In this document: positions 8,428 to 16,447 of the stretch, piece after piece
Numbering within the stretch: the stretch's first letter is position 1
Layout of the letters: every line of letters begins with the position of its first letter
From: Flavobacterium laiguense
GTDB lineage: Bacteria > Bacteroidota > Bacteroidia > Flavobacteriales > Flavobacteriaceae
Assembly (NCBI RefSeq): GCF_003097655.1
Contig: NZ_QCZH01000001.1
Coordinates: 372,001 to 436,000, forward strand
Length of the DNA stretch: 64,000 nt
Direction: 5' to 3'
Made by a program: the position numbers and the translations under genes
Notes under the pieces: model-generated
The model's database searches: none
Told to the model about the DNA's origin: nothing
The model's input: only the letters and a program-made list of their open reading frames with translations

Positions 8428-9102
8428 ATGATAAACGATATTTTAACTGGAATTCCTTGGGGAGTTTTATTGAGTTTTATGATTGGTCCTGTTTTTTTTA
8501 TTTTACTTGAAACAAGTATTATCAAAGGATTTAGAGCCGCTTTAGTTTTTGATTTAGGGGTTGTTTTAGGAGATGTTTTTTTTATAGTAATTGCCTATTT
8601 AGGTAGTTACAGGCTTATTCAAAGTTTAAATGACAATTCTTCGTTATTTATTTTCGGAGGTTTTATCATGATGGCTTATGGTTTTGTTTCTTTTTTAGGA
8701 ACTAAAAAAGAGAAAAAAATCAATACGAAAACAATCGATAACGAGATTATAAAGAAGAATTATTTAGGTCTTTTTCTAAAAGGTTTTTTTCTAAACATTA
8801 TTAATATTGGTGTTCTTGGTTTTTGGTTGGCAGTAATTATTTCTGTGGGTCCAAAATTAGAAATGGAAACTTCGAGAGTATTTACGTTTTTCATATCGGT
8901 TATTGTTACTTATTTAGGTATAGATTGCATCAAAATAGCTTTAGCCAAGCAATTAAAACACAAAATGACACCAACCAATATCTATAAAATTAAAAGAGGT
9001 ATAAGTGTTGTCTTGATGATTTTTGGACTGGTTCTAATTTTTCAAGGTTGGTTTCCAGAAGAAAAGCAAATGGTAAAAAATGCTTTTGAAAAAATAGATT
9101 AA
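8428..9102 (+). CDS. LysE/RhtB family amino-acid exporter
   Basis: Inner-membrane exporter of the LysE superfamily. The 224-residue protein has about six hydrophobic segments, and the N-terminal stretch GIPWGVLLSFMIGPVFFILL carries the family's Gly-Pro-rich first helix. SIIKGFRAALVFDLGVVLGD forms the conserved following loop and second helix. A charged cytoplasmic loop near residues 90-108 (GTKKEKKINTKTIDNEIIKK) separates the two halves. Substrate cannot be read from the sequence. A strong terminator follows. Confidence 0.85.
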   Translation: MINDILTGIPWGVLLSFMIGPVFFILLETSIIKGFRAALVFDLGVVLGDVFFIVIAYLGSYRLIQSLNDNSSLFIFGGFIMMAYGFVSFLGTKKEKKINTKTIDNEIIKKNYLGLFLKGFFLNIINIGVLGFWLAVIISVGPKLEMETSRVFTFFISVIVTYLGIDCIKIALAKQLKHKMTPTNIYKIKRGISVVLMIFGLVLIFQGWFPEEKQMVKNAFEKID

Positions 9103-9123
9103 TATTTTTGTATCAAAATTTAT

Positions 9124-9154
9124 AAAAAAGAGACTGTAACTAGTCTCTTTTTTT
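9124..9154 (+). terminator. Terminator after the LysE-type gene
   Basis: Stem GAGACT/AGTCTC with loop GTAACT region, preceded by A6 and followed by T7. Confidence 0.85.
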
Positions 9155-9176
9155 ATACTAATAATTAGCCCATTTT

Positions 9177-9243
9177 AGTGTGATTGTTTCGTTTTAAACA
9201 AAGATGTCAGTTAAGTCTTTGCGAGGAACGAAGCAATCACACT
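9177..9243. repeat. Inverted-repeat element with AACGAAGCAATCACACT arm
   Basis: Arms AGTGTGATTGTTTCGTT (9177-9193) and AACGAAGCAATCACACT (9227-9243) are complementary over 17 bases with one G-U-type mismatch, around a 33-base middle containing TTTGCGAGG. It looks like a dispersed intergenic element; no second copy is present in this window. Confidence 0.6.
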
Positions 9244-9322
9244 AGCTATTTTTTTTAATTTTTATAGAATAAGATCTAGATTCGAACTTAAACTTTAATT
9301 CATATTTTAAAAAAATTAAGCA

Positions 9323-9352
9323 TAAAAAAAAGAGATACATTTCTGTATCTCT
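9323..9352 (-). terminator. tRNA-Cys terminator
   Basis: On the minus strand, directly after the tRNA: stem AGAGATACA/TGTATCTCT, four-base loop, then T8. Confidence 0.85.
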
Positions 9353-9357
9353 TCTTG

Positions 9358-9428
9358 AGGCATCGTCCGGATTCGAACCGGAGTAGGAGCTTTTGCAGAG
9401 CCCAGCCTAGCCGCTCGGCCACGACGCC
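9358..9428 (-). tRNA. tRNA-Cys (anticodon GCA)
   Basis: The minus strand reads a complete cloverleaf with acceptor stem GGCGTCG/CGATGCC (one G-U pair). The anticodon arm is GGGCTCTGCAAAAGCTC with anticodon GCA, and the T-arm CCGGTTCGAATCCGG is perfect. The discriminator base is U, as expected for a cysteine tRNA. The length is 71 bases and CCA is not encoded. A rho-independent terminator follows immediately. Confidence 0.97.
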
Positions 9429-9512
9429 ATAGTTGAACGGATGGCAAAAGTAGTTTAAAATTTTAAAGTTTAAAAGTTTAATCTTAACTTTTTTCTATTT
9501 TTCTATTAATTC

Positions 9513-9881
9513 TTATAATTTGAAATAGCGCTCTTCTTCCATTTCTACGGTAACCGCTTCGACATCACCGCCTATAGGAGGATTTATTTTAGACACCGCT
9601 ACTTTTATTTTTGATATGGCTTCTATCTCTGCCAATGCTCTTACTATTATTCTTTTGGTAACATGCTCCAATAAATTAGATCGAATAGCCATTTCTTCTA
9701 CCACAATTTGATTTAAATGTACATAATCTACCGTATCCTTCAGATTATCCGATTCGGCAGATTGTTTCAAATTGGCTCTTATTTCTAAATCTACACTATA
9801 GTCAGACCCAATTTTACCTTCCTCGATTAAGCAACCGTGGTAAGAATACGTTCTGATATTTTTTAATTTTATTGTTCCCAT
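9513..9881 (-). CDS. folB: Dihydroneopterin aldolase
   Basis: Catalyses retro-aldol cleavage of dihydroneopterin to 6-hydroxymethyl-dihydropterin in folate synthesis. The 122-residue product (from ATG 9881) shows the FolB signatures IRTYSYHGCLIEEGKIGSDY near the start, DTVDYVHLNQIV in the middle and LLEHVTKRIIVRAL for the C-terminal helix, ending with the PPIGGDVEAVTVEME strand. Family proteins usually start two to six residues before IxLxxI, so the internal ATG at 9881 is preferred to the ATG at 9920. The longer start cannot be excluded, since the -7-like element lies at 9943-9950. No other folate gene is adjacent. Confidence 0.9.
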   Translation of the reverse strand: MGTIKLKNIRTYSYHGCLIEEGKIGSDYSVDLEIRANLKQSAESDNLKDTVDYVHLNQIVVEEMAIRSNLLEHVTKRIIVRALAEIEAISKIKVAVSKINPPIGGDVEAVTVEMEEERYFKL

Positions 9882-9942
9882 TTTCTTTGTTTTTAACATT
9901 GAGAATAACTTCTTTTTCATTTCAAAAAAGAAAGTATTTATA

Positions 9943-9950
9943 CAAATATA
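9943..9950 (-). promoter_or_regulatory. Promoter -7 element of folB
   Basis: TATATTTG on the minus strand, matching TAnnTTTG, 61 bases before the chosen ATG and 22 bases before the alternative ATG at 9920. Confidence 0.45.
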
Positions 9951-10019
9951 TTAAAAATTGACAACTGTTTTTTCTTTAAAGTCTATTATCTTATTCTCTA
10001 TTATCTGTCATCTATTTTT

Positions 10020-10027
10020 TATCTTTG
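10020..10027 (+). promoter_or_regulatory. Promoter -7 element of glnS
   Basis: TATCTTTG, an exact TAnnTTTG match, 16 bases before the glnS ATG. A -33 TTG at the right distance is not obvious. Confidence 0.55.
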
Positions 10028-10043
10028 CTAAAATTATTTACAA

Positions 10044-12140
10044 ATGGCATCAGAAGAGAAATCACTTCATTTTATTGAACAAATTATAGAAGACAGTTTA
10101 ACAAGCGGTTTTCCACAGGATAAACTACGCTTTCGTTTTCCACCAGAACCTAATGGATATTTACACATTGGTCATGCCAAATCGATCTGTCTTAATTTTG
10201 GTTTGGGTCTAAAATACAATGCGCCGGTAAATTTGCGTTTTGATGATACGAATCCAGCCAAAGAAGAGCAGGAATATGTAGATGCCATCAAAGAAGATTT
10301 GAAATGGTTGGGTTTTAATTGGTCTGAAGAATTGTATTCGTCTGATTATTTTCAACAATTATATGAATGGGCTGTTGCTATGATCAAAAATGGTAAAGCT
10401 TATGTTGACAGTCAATCTTCTGAAGAAATGGCAATTCAAAAAGGAACTCCAACGCAACCAGGTGTAGATGGTCCTTATAGAAATCGTTCAATTGAAGAAA
10501 ATTTAACGCTTTTTGAAGGAATGAAAAACGGTGATTTTCCAGAAGGTAGTCATGTTTTACGTGCCAAAATTGATATGACATCGACTAATATGTTGATGCG
10601 TGATCCATTGATGTACAGGATATTGCACCGTCATCATCACCGTACAGGAAATGAATGGAATATTTATCCTATGTATGATTATGCGCATGGAGAAAGCGAT
10701 TATGTAGAACAAATTTCGCATTCTATTTGTACGCTTGAATTTGTGATGCATCGTGAATTATACAATTGGTTTTTGGATCAAATTTATGATGAAAACAAAG
10801 TGCGTCCTCATCAACATGAGTTTGCTCGTTTGAATTTGAATTATACCGTTATGAGTAAGCGTAAGCTCTTGCAATTGGTTCAGGAAAATATAGTAAAAGG
10901 TTGGGATGATCCTAGAATGCCAACTATTTCCGGACTAAGAAGACGTGGTTATACTGCAGCTGCTATCCGTAAGTTTTGTGATGTGATAGGGGTTGCCAAA
11001 CGAGAAAACATTATAGATGTTTCGCTTTTAGATTTCTGTTTAAGAGAAGATTTAAATAAAACAGCTCCAAGAGTTATGGCTGTTTTAGATCCTGTTAAAG
11101 TTTTGATTACCAATTATCCAGAAGGAGTAGAGGAGTGGCTTGAAGCAGAAAACAACCAAGAAGATGAATCAGCTGGTTATAGAAAAGTACCTTTTTCCCG
11201 TGAATTATACATAGAAAGAGACGATTTCCTTGAAGTTGCTCCAGCTAAGTTTTTCCGTTTGAGTATTGGAAATGAAGTACGTCTTAAAAATGGTTATATC
11301 ATTAAAGGAGAGAGTGTTACTAAAGATGCTAACGGAGTTATTACCGAAATTCAAGTAACGTATGATGAAGATTCCAGAAGTGGAAGTGGGAGTGAAGCCA
11401 GTCAAAGAAAAGTGGCTGGAACCTTGCATTGGGTTGCTGTAAAAACTGCTGTTGAAGCCGAAGTTCGTTTGTACGATCGTTTGTTTATTGATGAAGCTCC
11501 AGACAGTCATAAAGAGAAGAGCTTTTTAGAGTTTATGAACAAATCTTCTTTACAAATCGTAAAAGGTTTTGTAGAACCAAGCTTATCAGCTGCTAAAAGT
11601 GGAGACCATTTTCAGTTTCAACGTTTGGGTTATTTTGTTGTTGATAAAGAAGCAACTGATTCAAAATTAGTGTTTAACAAAACTGTTGGACTTAAGGATG
11701 CTTGGGAAGAAAAGGATAAAAAAGAAGCAAATCTTTTGATGAACACCCAAAAAGAAATCAATAAATATGTAAAAGAAAAGGAGGATAACAACGCTCAAAT
11801 TCTTTTAAATTCTATTGTTGATAACATCAAATCTATTGATAATTTCAGTTTACTTTGTCAAACTATTGTCAAAAATGTTAAGAATGATAATAACTCACTA
11901 TTGTTTGCTAATTTAATTTTGCATTTTTCTGATAAAGTTACCGCTAATGACATTGAACAAGAAGTAGCGCATAAATTATATATGATGTCATTAAAAAGTC
12001 AATTGGCAACGGTTCGTATTTTTGTATTATTAAACATTAAAAAAGATTTAATTAATTTTTCTGTTTTCGAATCTCAAATTTCAGATTTAAGAAGTTCAGA
12101 AAAAAATGAGAAAGTATTAGAAGTTCTAAATTCTATATAA
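10044..12140 (+). CDS. glnS: Glutaminyl-tRNA synthetase with C-terminal extension
   Basis: Charges tRNA-Gln with glutamine. The class I catalytic core carries the HIGH motif in PPEPNGYLHIGHAKSI (about residues 37-52) and the KMSKS-type loop VMSKRKLL (near residue 272). The beta-barrel anticodon-binding domains follow, ending around LVFNKTVGLKDAW at about residue 550. A further roughly 145 residues, helical and Lys/Asn-rich, extend beyond the approximately 554-residue E. coli enzyme. Some bacterial GlnRS proteins carry a YqeY-type appended domain that aids tRNA binding; this tail could be a diverged form, but I could not confirm the similarity by eye. Monocistronic, with a terminator. Confidence 0.95.
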   Translation: MASEEKSLHFIEQIIEDSLTSGFPQDKLRFRFPPEPNGYLHIGHAKSICLNFGLGLKYNAPVNLRFDDTNPAKEEQEYVDAIKEDLKWLGFNWSEELYSSDYFQQLYEWAVAMIKNGKAYVDSQSSEEMAIQKGTPTQPGVDGPYRNRSIEENLTLFEGMKNGDFPEGSHVLRAKIDMTSTNMLMRDPLMYRILHRHHHRTGNEWNIYPMYDYAHGESDYVEQISHSICTLEFVMHRELYNWFLDQIYDENKVRPHQHEFARLNLNYTVMSKRKLLQLVQENIVKGWDDPRMPTISGLRRRGYTAAAIRKFCDVIGVAKRENIIDVSLLDFCLREDLNKTAPRVMAVLDPVKVLITNYPEGVEEWLEAENNQEDESAGYRKVPFSRELYIERDDFLEVAPAKFFRLSIGNEVRLKNGYIIKGESVTKDANGVITEIQVTYDEDSRSGSGSEASQRKVAGTLHWVAVKTAVEAEVRLYDRLFIDEAPDSHKEKSFLEFMNKSSLQIVKGFVEPSLSAAKSGDHFQFQRLGYFVVDKEATDSKLVFNKTVGLKDAWEEKDKKEANLLMNTQKEINKYVKEKEDNNAQILLNSIVDNIKSIDNFSLLCQTIVKNVKNDNNSLLFANLILHFSDKVTANDIEQEVAHKLYMMSLKSQLATVRIFVLLNIKKDLINFSVFESQISDLRSSEKNEKVLEVLNSI

Positions 12141-12165
12141 AACCTAATTATAGATATTATCAATT

Positions 12166-12195
12166 AAAAGCGCTTTTTATAAGGCGCTTTTTTTA
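12166..12195 (+). terminator. glnS terminator
   Basis: Stem AAAGCGC/GCGCTTT with a loop of about ten bases, followed by a T-tract. Confidence 0.85.
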
Positions 12196-12714
12196 TTATA
12201 TAGAATAATGATTAATAAATAAAAATTTATAAATTTTATTTATTAAAATCAACCTTCATAAATTGATTTTAAGACATTTTTTAATTTTGTTAATATCAAT
12301 TTATATTTTCTATATTTTGATTCGTTAGGAGTTTTAATTTCAATTTTAACTTAAAAAAGAGTTGTTTTTTTACTTTTAAGTCTATTTTTTATCCTTTTTT
12401 AGAAATCGCACACATTTTATTTTAATATCAATTTTTACTATTAAATTTATTTATTAATAATTTATATTTATAATTGATTTTGTATATTAAAATTCTATTT
12501 TAATAGTTATTTTTGATTAAAACTGACTTTCATACCTTTGTTTTAATCCATTTTTATTTAGTTTCTATACTGATAGGTGTTTTTTAGTTTTTGATTAAAA
12601 AAAACTCTTTATTTAGTTTTTTAGCCTAATGTAGGACACTTTAACGGCTTGTTAACATAGGTTTGTTAATAAAGTTGTATTTTTATAAATAGTAAACTTT
12701 TAAATTTTAATCAT
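12196..12714. other. AT-rich intergenic region before the ytxH operon
   Basis: About 520 bases, over 80 percent A+T by eye, with no reading frame of note. It probably contains the promoter of the following three-gene operon. I found no clear TAnnTTTG match with correct spacing, which leaves room for an alternative sigma factor for this stress-type operon. Confidence 0.4.
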
Positions 12715-13044
12715 ATGTCAAATAGTACTGGAAATACAATAGTGGCCATTTTAGTTGGTGCAGCGATCGGTGCAGGAGTAGGAATTTTGTTTGCACCTGA
12801 TAAAGGATCTAAAACTAGAGAAAAATTAAAAGATGGTTTTGATGATGCCAAACACAATCTTCAAGATAAATTGCATGATGTGTCTGAAAGCATTAAAAGT
12901 AAAATAGTAATTGCCAAAGATGATATTGATGGAAATTATGATAATATAGTTTCTTCTCTAAGTCATAAAACAGAAGATGTCATTTCTTTTTTAGAAAATA
13001 AATTAGCGGATCTTAAATTAAAAAACGCTAAATTTCAAAAATAA
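12715..13044 (+). CDS. YtxH domain-containing protein
   Basis: The 109-residue protein has the YtxH hallmark: an N-terminal glycine/alanine-rich membrane helix (IVAILVGAAIGAGVGILFAP, about residues 9-28). The motif DKGSKTREKLKDGFDDAK follows, then an amphipathic helical remainder. The family is linked to general stress in Firmicutes and is common ahead of holin-like genes in Bacteroidota. It is the first of three tightly spaced genes (12 and 2 bases apart), probably one envelope-stress operon ending in the terminator at 13651. Confidence 0.85.
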   Translation: MSNSTGNTIVAILVGAAIGAGVGILFAPDKGSKTREKLKDGFDDAKHNLQDKLHDVSESIKSKIVIAKDDIDGNYDNIVSSLSHKTEDVISFLENKLADLKLKNAKFQK

Positions 13045-13056
13045 AATATTGCGTCT

Positions 13057-13407
13057 ATGCCATTTGTCGATATAAAAGAAAATACGGATAAGGTTCAAGA
13101 ACAAGTTCAAGTGTATCTTGAAAGTACTATTTCCTATTATAAATTATGGGGTTTTAAAGTTGCGATGAAATCAACCACTATGATTTTAAAGTTTACTTTA
13201 ATTTTGTTGTGTTTCTGTATGGTTTTATTATTTGGCTCTGTTGCAGCCGCTTTGGCGATTGGTGCATATTTTGATAGTTATGCTATTGGTTTTCTAATTG
13301 TAGGAGGTTTATATTTACTCACAACAAGCCTTTTATTTTTAATTAAAGACAAAGTAATTGAAGGGCCAATTTTAGGGAAATTTTCAGAAATCTTTTTTAA
13401 CGACTAA
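13057..13407 (+). CDS. Phage holin-superfamily III (YqjE-like) membrane protein
   Basis: The 116-residue protein has two adjacent membrane helices (MILKFTLILLCFCMVLLFGS and YAIGFLIVGGLYLLTTSLLF) after an amphipathic N-terminal helix, the layout of PF07332-type proteins. Despite the holin name, such genes beside ytxH are usually chromosomal and not part of prophages; no other phage gene is near. Middle gene of the operon. Confidence 0.75.
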   Translation: MPFVDIKENTDKVQEQVQVYLESTISYYKLWGFKVAMKSTTMILKFTLILLCFCMVLLFGSVAAALAIGAYFDSYAIGFLIVGGLYLLTTSLLFLIKDKVIEGPILGKFSEIFFND

Positions 13408-13409
13408 TT

Positions 13410-13664
13410 ATGGGGGCCAAAAAATATACATCATATGCCGAAATTGATTCTGATTTAGAAATTTTAAAATTAGAAAAAGAGATCAGTTATCAAAAACTTG
13501 TTTTGAGCATTCAGAAAACCAAAGAAGCAATTACTACAGAAAATATTATTAATGGGTTTTTTGATTCTTTTAAAAGTATAATTTCTAATTCGTACCTATC
13601 TATCTTAAAATCGGTAGTTCCATATATCATTAGTTATTTCGTAAATAGAAAAAGAGGCGATTAA
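13410..13664 (+). CDS. DUF6327-like small protein
   Basis: The 84-residue protein starts GAKKYTSYAEIDSDLEILKL and continues with a charged helix, then a hydrophobic C-terminal part (SILKSVVPYIISYFVNRKRG). I recognise this pattern as the small third partner of ytxH/holin operons in Flavobacteriaceae (DUF6327); the name is from memory. No function is known. Its stop codon lies inside the stem of the following terminator. Confidence 0.7.
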   Translation: MGAKKYTSYAEIDSDLEILKLEKEISYQKLVLSIQKTKEAITTENIINGFFDSFKSIISNSYLSILKSVVPYIISYFVNRKRGD

Positions 13665-13677
13665 GCCTCTTTTTTTA
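13651..13677. terminator. Terminator at the end of the ytxH operon
   Basis: Stem GAGGC/GCCTC extended by flanking A and T tracts (AAAAAGAGGC and GCCTCTTTTTTT), with TAA of the preceding gene in the loop. It can also serve the convergent SPFH gene. Confidence 0.8.
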
Positions 13678-13692
13678 TGGTATTCAGTTAGA

Positions 13693-14697
13693 TTATTCTT
13701 CTGATTTTGGTAATTCTGAATCAGGTAGTTCCAGTTTTGTTGTTGGTGGAGGAGTTGTATAATGATCCTCTGGTTTATTTTTTACTTTTGGTTTGTTTCT
13801 CTTCATCATTTCTCCCACTTGGTTCGATGCAGAGAAAGATGCCACCATATTATTCAGCATATCGCTTCCTGCTTGTGGAGAATTGGGTAACAAAATTAAA
13901 TTAGAATTTGCATCTGCACCAATGGCTTGCAGAGTATCATAATGTTGAGTAACTACAATCAATGCCGAAGCTTCTTGTGAATTGATACCCACTTTATTCA
14001 AAATATCTACACTTTCTACCAATCCTCTTGCGATTTCCCTTCTCTGATCAGCAATTCCTTGTCCTTGTAAACGTTTGCTTTCTGCCTCAGCTTTGGCTTT
14101 AGCAACGATTCTTATTCTAGATGCTTCGGCTTCAAATTCGGCCACTGTTTTCTCTCTATCTGCGGCATTGATTCTGTTCATGGCATTTTTTACCTGAATA
14201 TCTGGATCAATATCGGTTACTAATGTGTTGATAATCGTGTATCCATAAGTTGTCATTGCTTCATTCAATTCTCTTTTTACGGCAATGGCAATATCGTCTT
14301 TTCTTTCAAAAACATCATCTAGTTTTAGTTTCGGAACTTCGGCACGAACCACATCAAATACATAAGATGTGATTTGATCGTGTGGATATTCCAGTTTATA
14401 GAAAGCATCATATACGGTTTCTTTTACCACCATAAATTGAACCGAAACTTTTAGTTTTACAAACACATTGTCTTTGGTTTTGGTTTCAATAATGACATCC
14501 AACTGTTGAATTTTGAGGTTTACACGTCCCGCAATTCGATCAATCATCGGAATTTTTAATTGTAAACCAGATTGTCTAATGCTGTGAAATTTCCCAAAAC
14601 GTTCGATTATAAAACTACTTTGTTGTTTCACTGTAAAAAAGGACGATAGAAAAATAAATAATCCTAAGATTATAAAAATAATTAATGGAATGTTCAT
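13693..14697 (-). CDS. SPFH/Band 7 (stomatin-like) membrane protein
   Basis: The 334-residue protein has an N-terminal membrane anchor (IPLIIFIILGLFIFLSSFF) and then the SPFH domain: VKQQSSFIIERFGKFHSIRQ, GLQLKIPMIDRIAGRVNLKI, VKLKVSVQFMVV. A long Ala/Glu/Arg coiled coil follows (REKTVAEFEAEASRIRIVAK onward), then a proline-rich tail (YTTPPPTTKLELPDSELP). This resembles QmcA and prokaryotic stomatins that organise membrane microdomains or regulate FtsH-type proteases. It is 92 bases after gltX, from which a terminator separates it, so it is probably transcribed separately. Confidence 0.9.
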   Translation of the reverse strand: MNIPLIIFIILGLFIFLSSFFTVKQQSSFIIERFGKFHSIRQSGLQLKIPMIDRIAGRVNLKIQQLDVIIETKTKDNVFVKLKVSVQFMVVKETVYDAFYKLEYPHDQITSYVFDVVRAEVPKLKLDDVFERKDDIAIAVKRELNEAMTTYGYTIINTLVTDIDPDIQVKNAMNRINAADREKTVAEFEAEASRIRIVAKAKAEAESKRLQGQGIADQRREIARGLVESVDILNKVGINSQEASALIVVTQHYDTLQAIGADANSNLILLPNSPQAGSDMLNNMVASFSASNQVGEMMKRNKPKVKNKPEDHYTTPPPTTKLELPDSELPKSEE

Positions 14698-14751
14698 AGC
14701 TTTTACTTTTTAGTTAGTTAATATTGTACGTAAGAATATTTTTAAAGTTAC

Positions 14752-14785
14752 AAAAAAAAGCTCCCAATCATTTGGGAGCTTTTTA
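14752..14785 (-). terminator. gltX terminator
   Basis: Stem AAGCTCCCAA/TTGGGAGCTT with a short loop; on the minus strand it is followed by T8. Confidence 0.9.
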
Positions 14786-14789
14786 CTTT

Positions 14790-16295
14790 TTATAGAGTTG
14801 CTATTGCTTTTTGAATTCTGGAAATGGTTTCTTCTTTTCCAATTACTTCAACAATATCAAATAGGTGAGGGCCTTTGAGCGCTCCAACCAAACTCAATCG
14901 AAACGGTTGCATTACTTTGCCCATTCCAATTTCGTTTTTTGTCATCCAATCTTTTACGATAGTTTCAATATTCATTGAAGTAAAATCGGTTATTTCTTCT
15001 ACTACCGAAATCAATTCTTGCATCAAAGCAGGAGTTTCTTCCTTCCAATTCTTAGATGCTTTTTCATCATAAGTTGTTGGAGCCACAAAAAAGAAATCAC
15101 TCATTTCCCAAAACTCCGAAACAAAATGTGCTCTGTCTTTTATCAAGGAAACGATTCTAGTCAAATCAAATTTTGAAATATCAATCCCTTTTTCAATTAA
15201 AATAGGAGCAAAGGTATCTGCTAAAATTGGATTATCTTGTTTTAATAAATATTGGTGATTGAACCATTTGTTTTTTTCTGGATCAAATTTGGCTCCTGAT
15301 TTATGCACTCTTTTTAAATCAAATGCAGCTGTCAGTTCTTCTAATGAAAAAAGTTCTTTCTCGGTTCCGTCATTCCAACCCAATAAGGCAAGGAAGTTGA
15401 TAACTGTTTCTGGAAAAAATCCTTTCTCTCTGTAACCAGATGAAACACCTTCTTCAGTTTTCCATTCTAACGGAAATACTGGGAATCCCATTTTATCTCC
15501 ATCTCTTTTTGACAATTTACCATTTCCAATAGGTTTTAAAATTAATGGTAAATGTGCAAATTGGGGAGCATCCCAACCAAAAGCTCTATATAACATTACG
15601 TGTAATGGCATTGACGGTAACCATTCTTCTCCACGAATTACGTGTGTGGTTTCCATCAAATGGTCATCTACTATATTAGCCAAATGATATGTTGGCATTC
15701 CATCACTTTTAAACAATACTTTATCATCTAAAAGACCAGTTTGAAACTGAACTTCCCCACGGATGATGTCTTGTAAATGCAAAGTTTCTTCTACTGGTGT
15801 TTTGAAACGGATCACATAATCTTCGTTATTGGCGATTCTTTTTTCCGTTTCGGCTGCAGAAATCACTAATGAAGTATCTAGTTTTTCGCGATTATGATGA
15901 TTGTAGATAAACGTTTTTCCTTCTTCTTCATGTTGTTTTCTATGGGCATCCAGTGATTCGGCAGTGTCAAAAGCATAATAAGCATTACCGGATTCGATTA
16001 ACATATCGGCATACTGTTTGTACAAATGCTTTCTTTCGCTTTGTCTGTACGGTCCAAATTTTTCGTTTTTTCCAACGGTTTCTTCGGGAGCAATTCCCAA
16101 CCATTCTAAGGCTTCCATGATATATTCTTCAGCACCTGGAACAAATCTATTTTGATCGGTATCTTCTATTCTTAAATAAAAAGCACCTCCATTTTTTTTG
16201 GCAAACAAATAATTGAATAATGCGGTACGTACTCCGCCAATATGTAATGGTCCTGTTGGACTTGGTGCAAAACGCACGCGAACTGGTTTAGACAT
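14790..16295 (-). CDS. gltX: Glutamyl-tRNA synthetase
   Basis: Charges tRNA-Glu. The 501-residue class I enzyme begins SKPVRVRFAPSPTGPLHIGG, with the HIGH motif at residues 18-21. It has the KLSKRDG form of the KMSKS loop near residue 262 and the DDHLMETTHVIRGEEWLPS stretch typical of the family. The C-terminal anticodon-binding helical domain ends in MGKVMQPFRLSLVGALKGPH. Full length. With glnS in the same window, the cell charges Gln directly, so GltX is probably the discriminating type. Confidence 0.96.
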   Translation of the reverse strand: MSKPVRVRFAPSPTGPLHIGGVRTALFNYLFAKKNGGAFYLRIEDTDQNRFVPGAEEYIMEALEWLGIAPEETVGKNEKFGPYRQSERKHLYKQYADMLIESGNAYYAFDTAESLDAHRKQHEEEGKTFIYNHHNREKLDTSLVISAAETEKRIANNEDYVIRFKTPVEETLHLQDIIRGEVQFQTGLLDDKVLFKSDGMPTYHLANIVDDHLMETTHVIRGEEWLPSMPLHVMLYRAFGWDAPQFAHLPLILKPIGNGKLSKRDGDKMGFPVFPLEWKTEEGVSSGYREKGFFPETVINFLALLGWNDGTEKELFSLEELTAAFDLKRVHKSGAKFDPEKNKWFNHQYLLKQDNPILADTFAPILIEKGIDISKFDLTRIVSLIKDRAHFVSEFWEMSDFFFVAPTTYDEKASKNWKEETPALMQELISVVEEITDFTSMNIETIVKDWMTKNEIGMGKVMQPFRLSLVGALKGPHLFDIVEVIGKEETISRIQKAIATL

Positions 16296-16310
16296 TGCTT
16301 AAATTTTTTG

Positions 16311-16318
16311 CAAATATA
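16311..16318 (-). promoter_or_regulatory. Promoter -7 element of gltX
   Basis: TATATTTG on the minus strand, 15 bases before the gltX start. No TTG at 17-23 bases further upstream was found. Confidence 0.45.
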
Positions 16319-16447
16319 CAATTTTCAAACAGTCCATTTGTTATACTCAATTAGGGATTCTTGGTATGTAGAATATTATGTTTTTTTTACATTTTAATAC
16401 CCATTAAAATTATTACTTTTATTGGTTATTAAATCAATACGATAATT

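Noticed and set aside
13057..13407. Holin-like gene taken as a sign of prophage
   Set aside because: Neighbours are YtxH and a DUF6327-like gene, a common chromosomal trio; no lysis, tail or integrase genes nearby.
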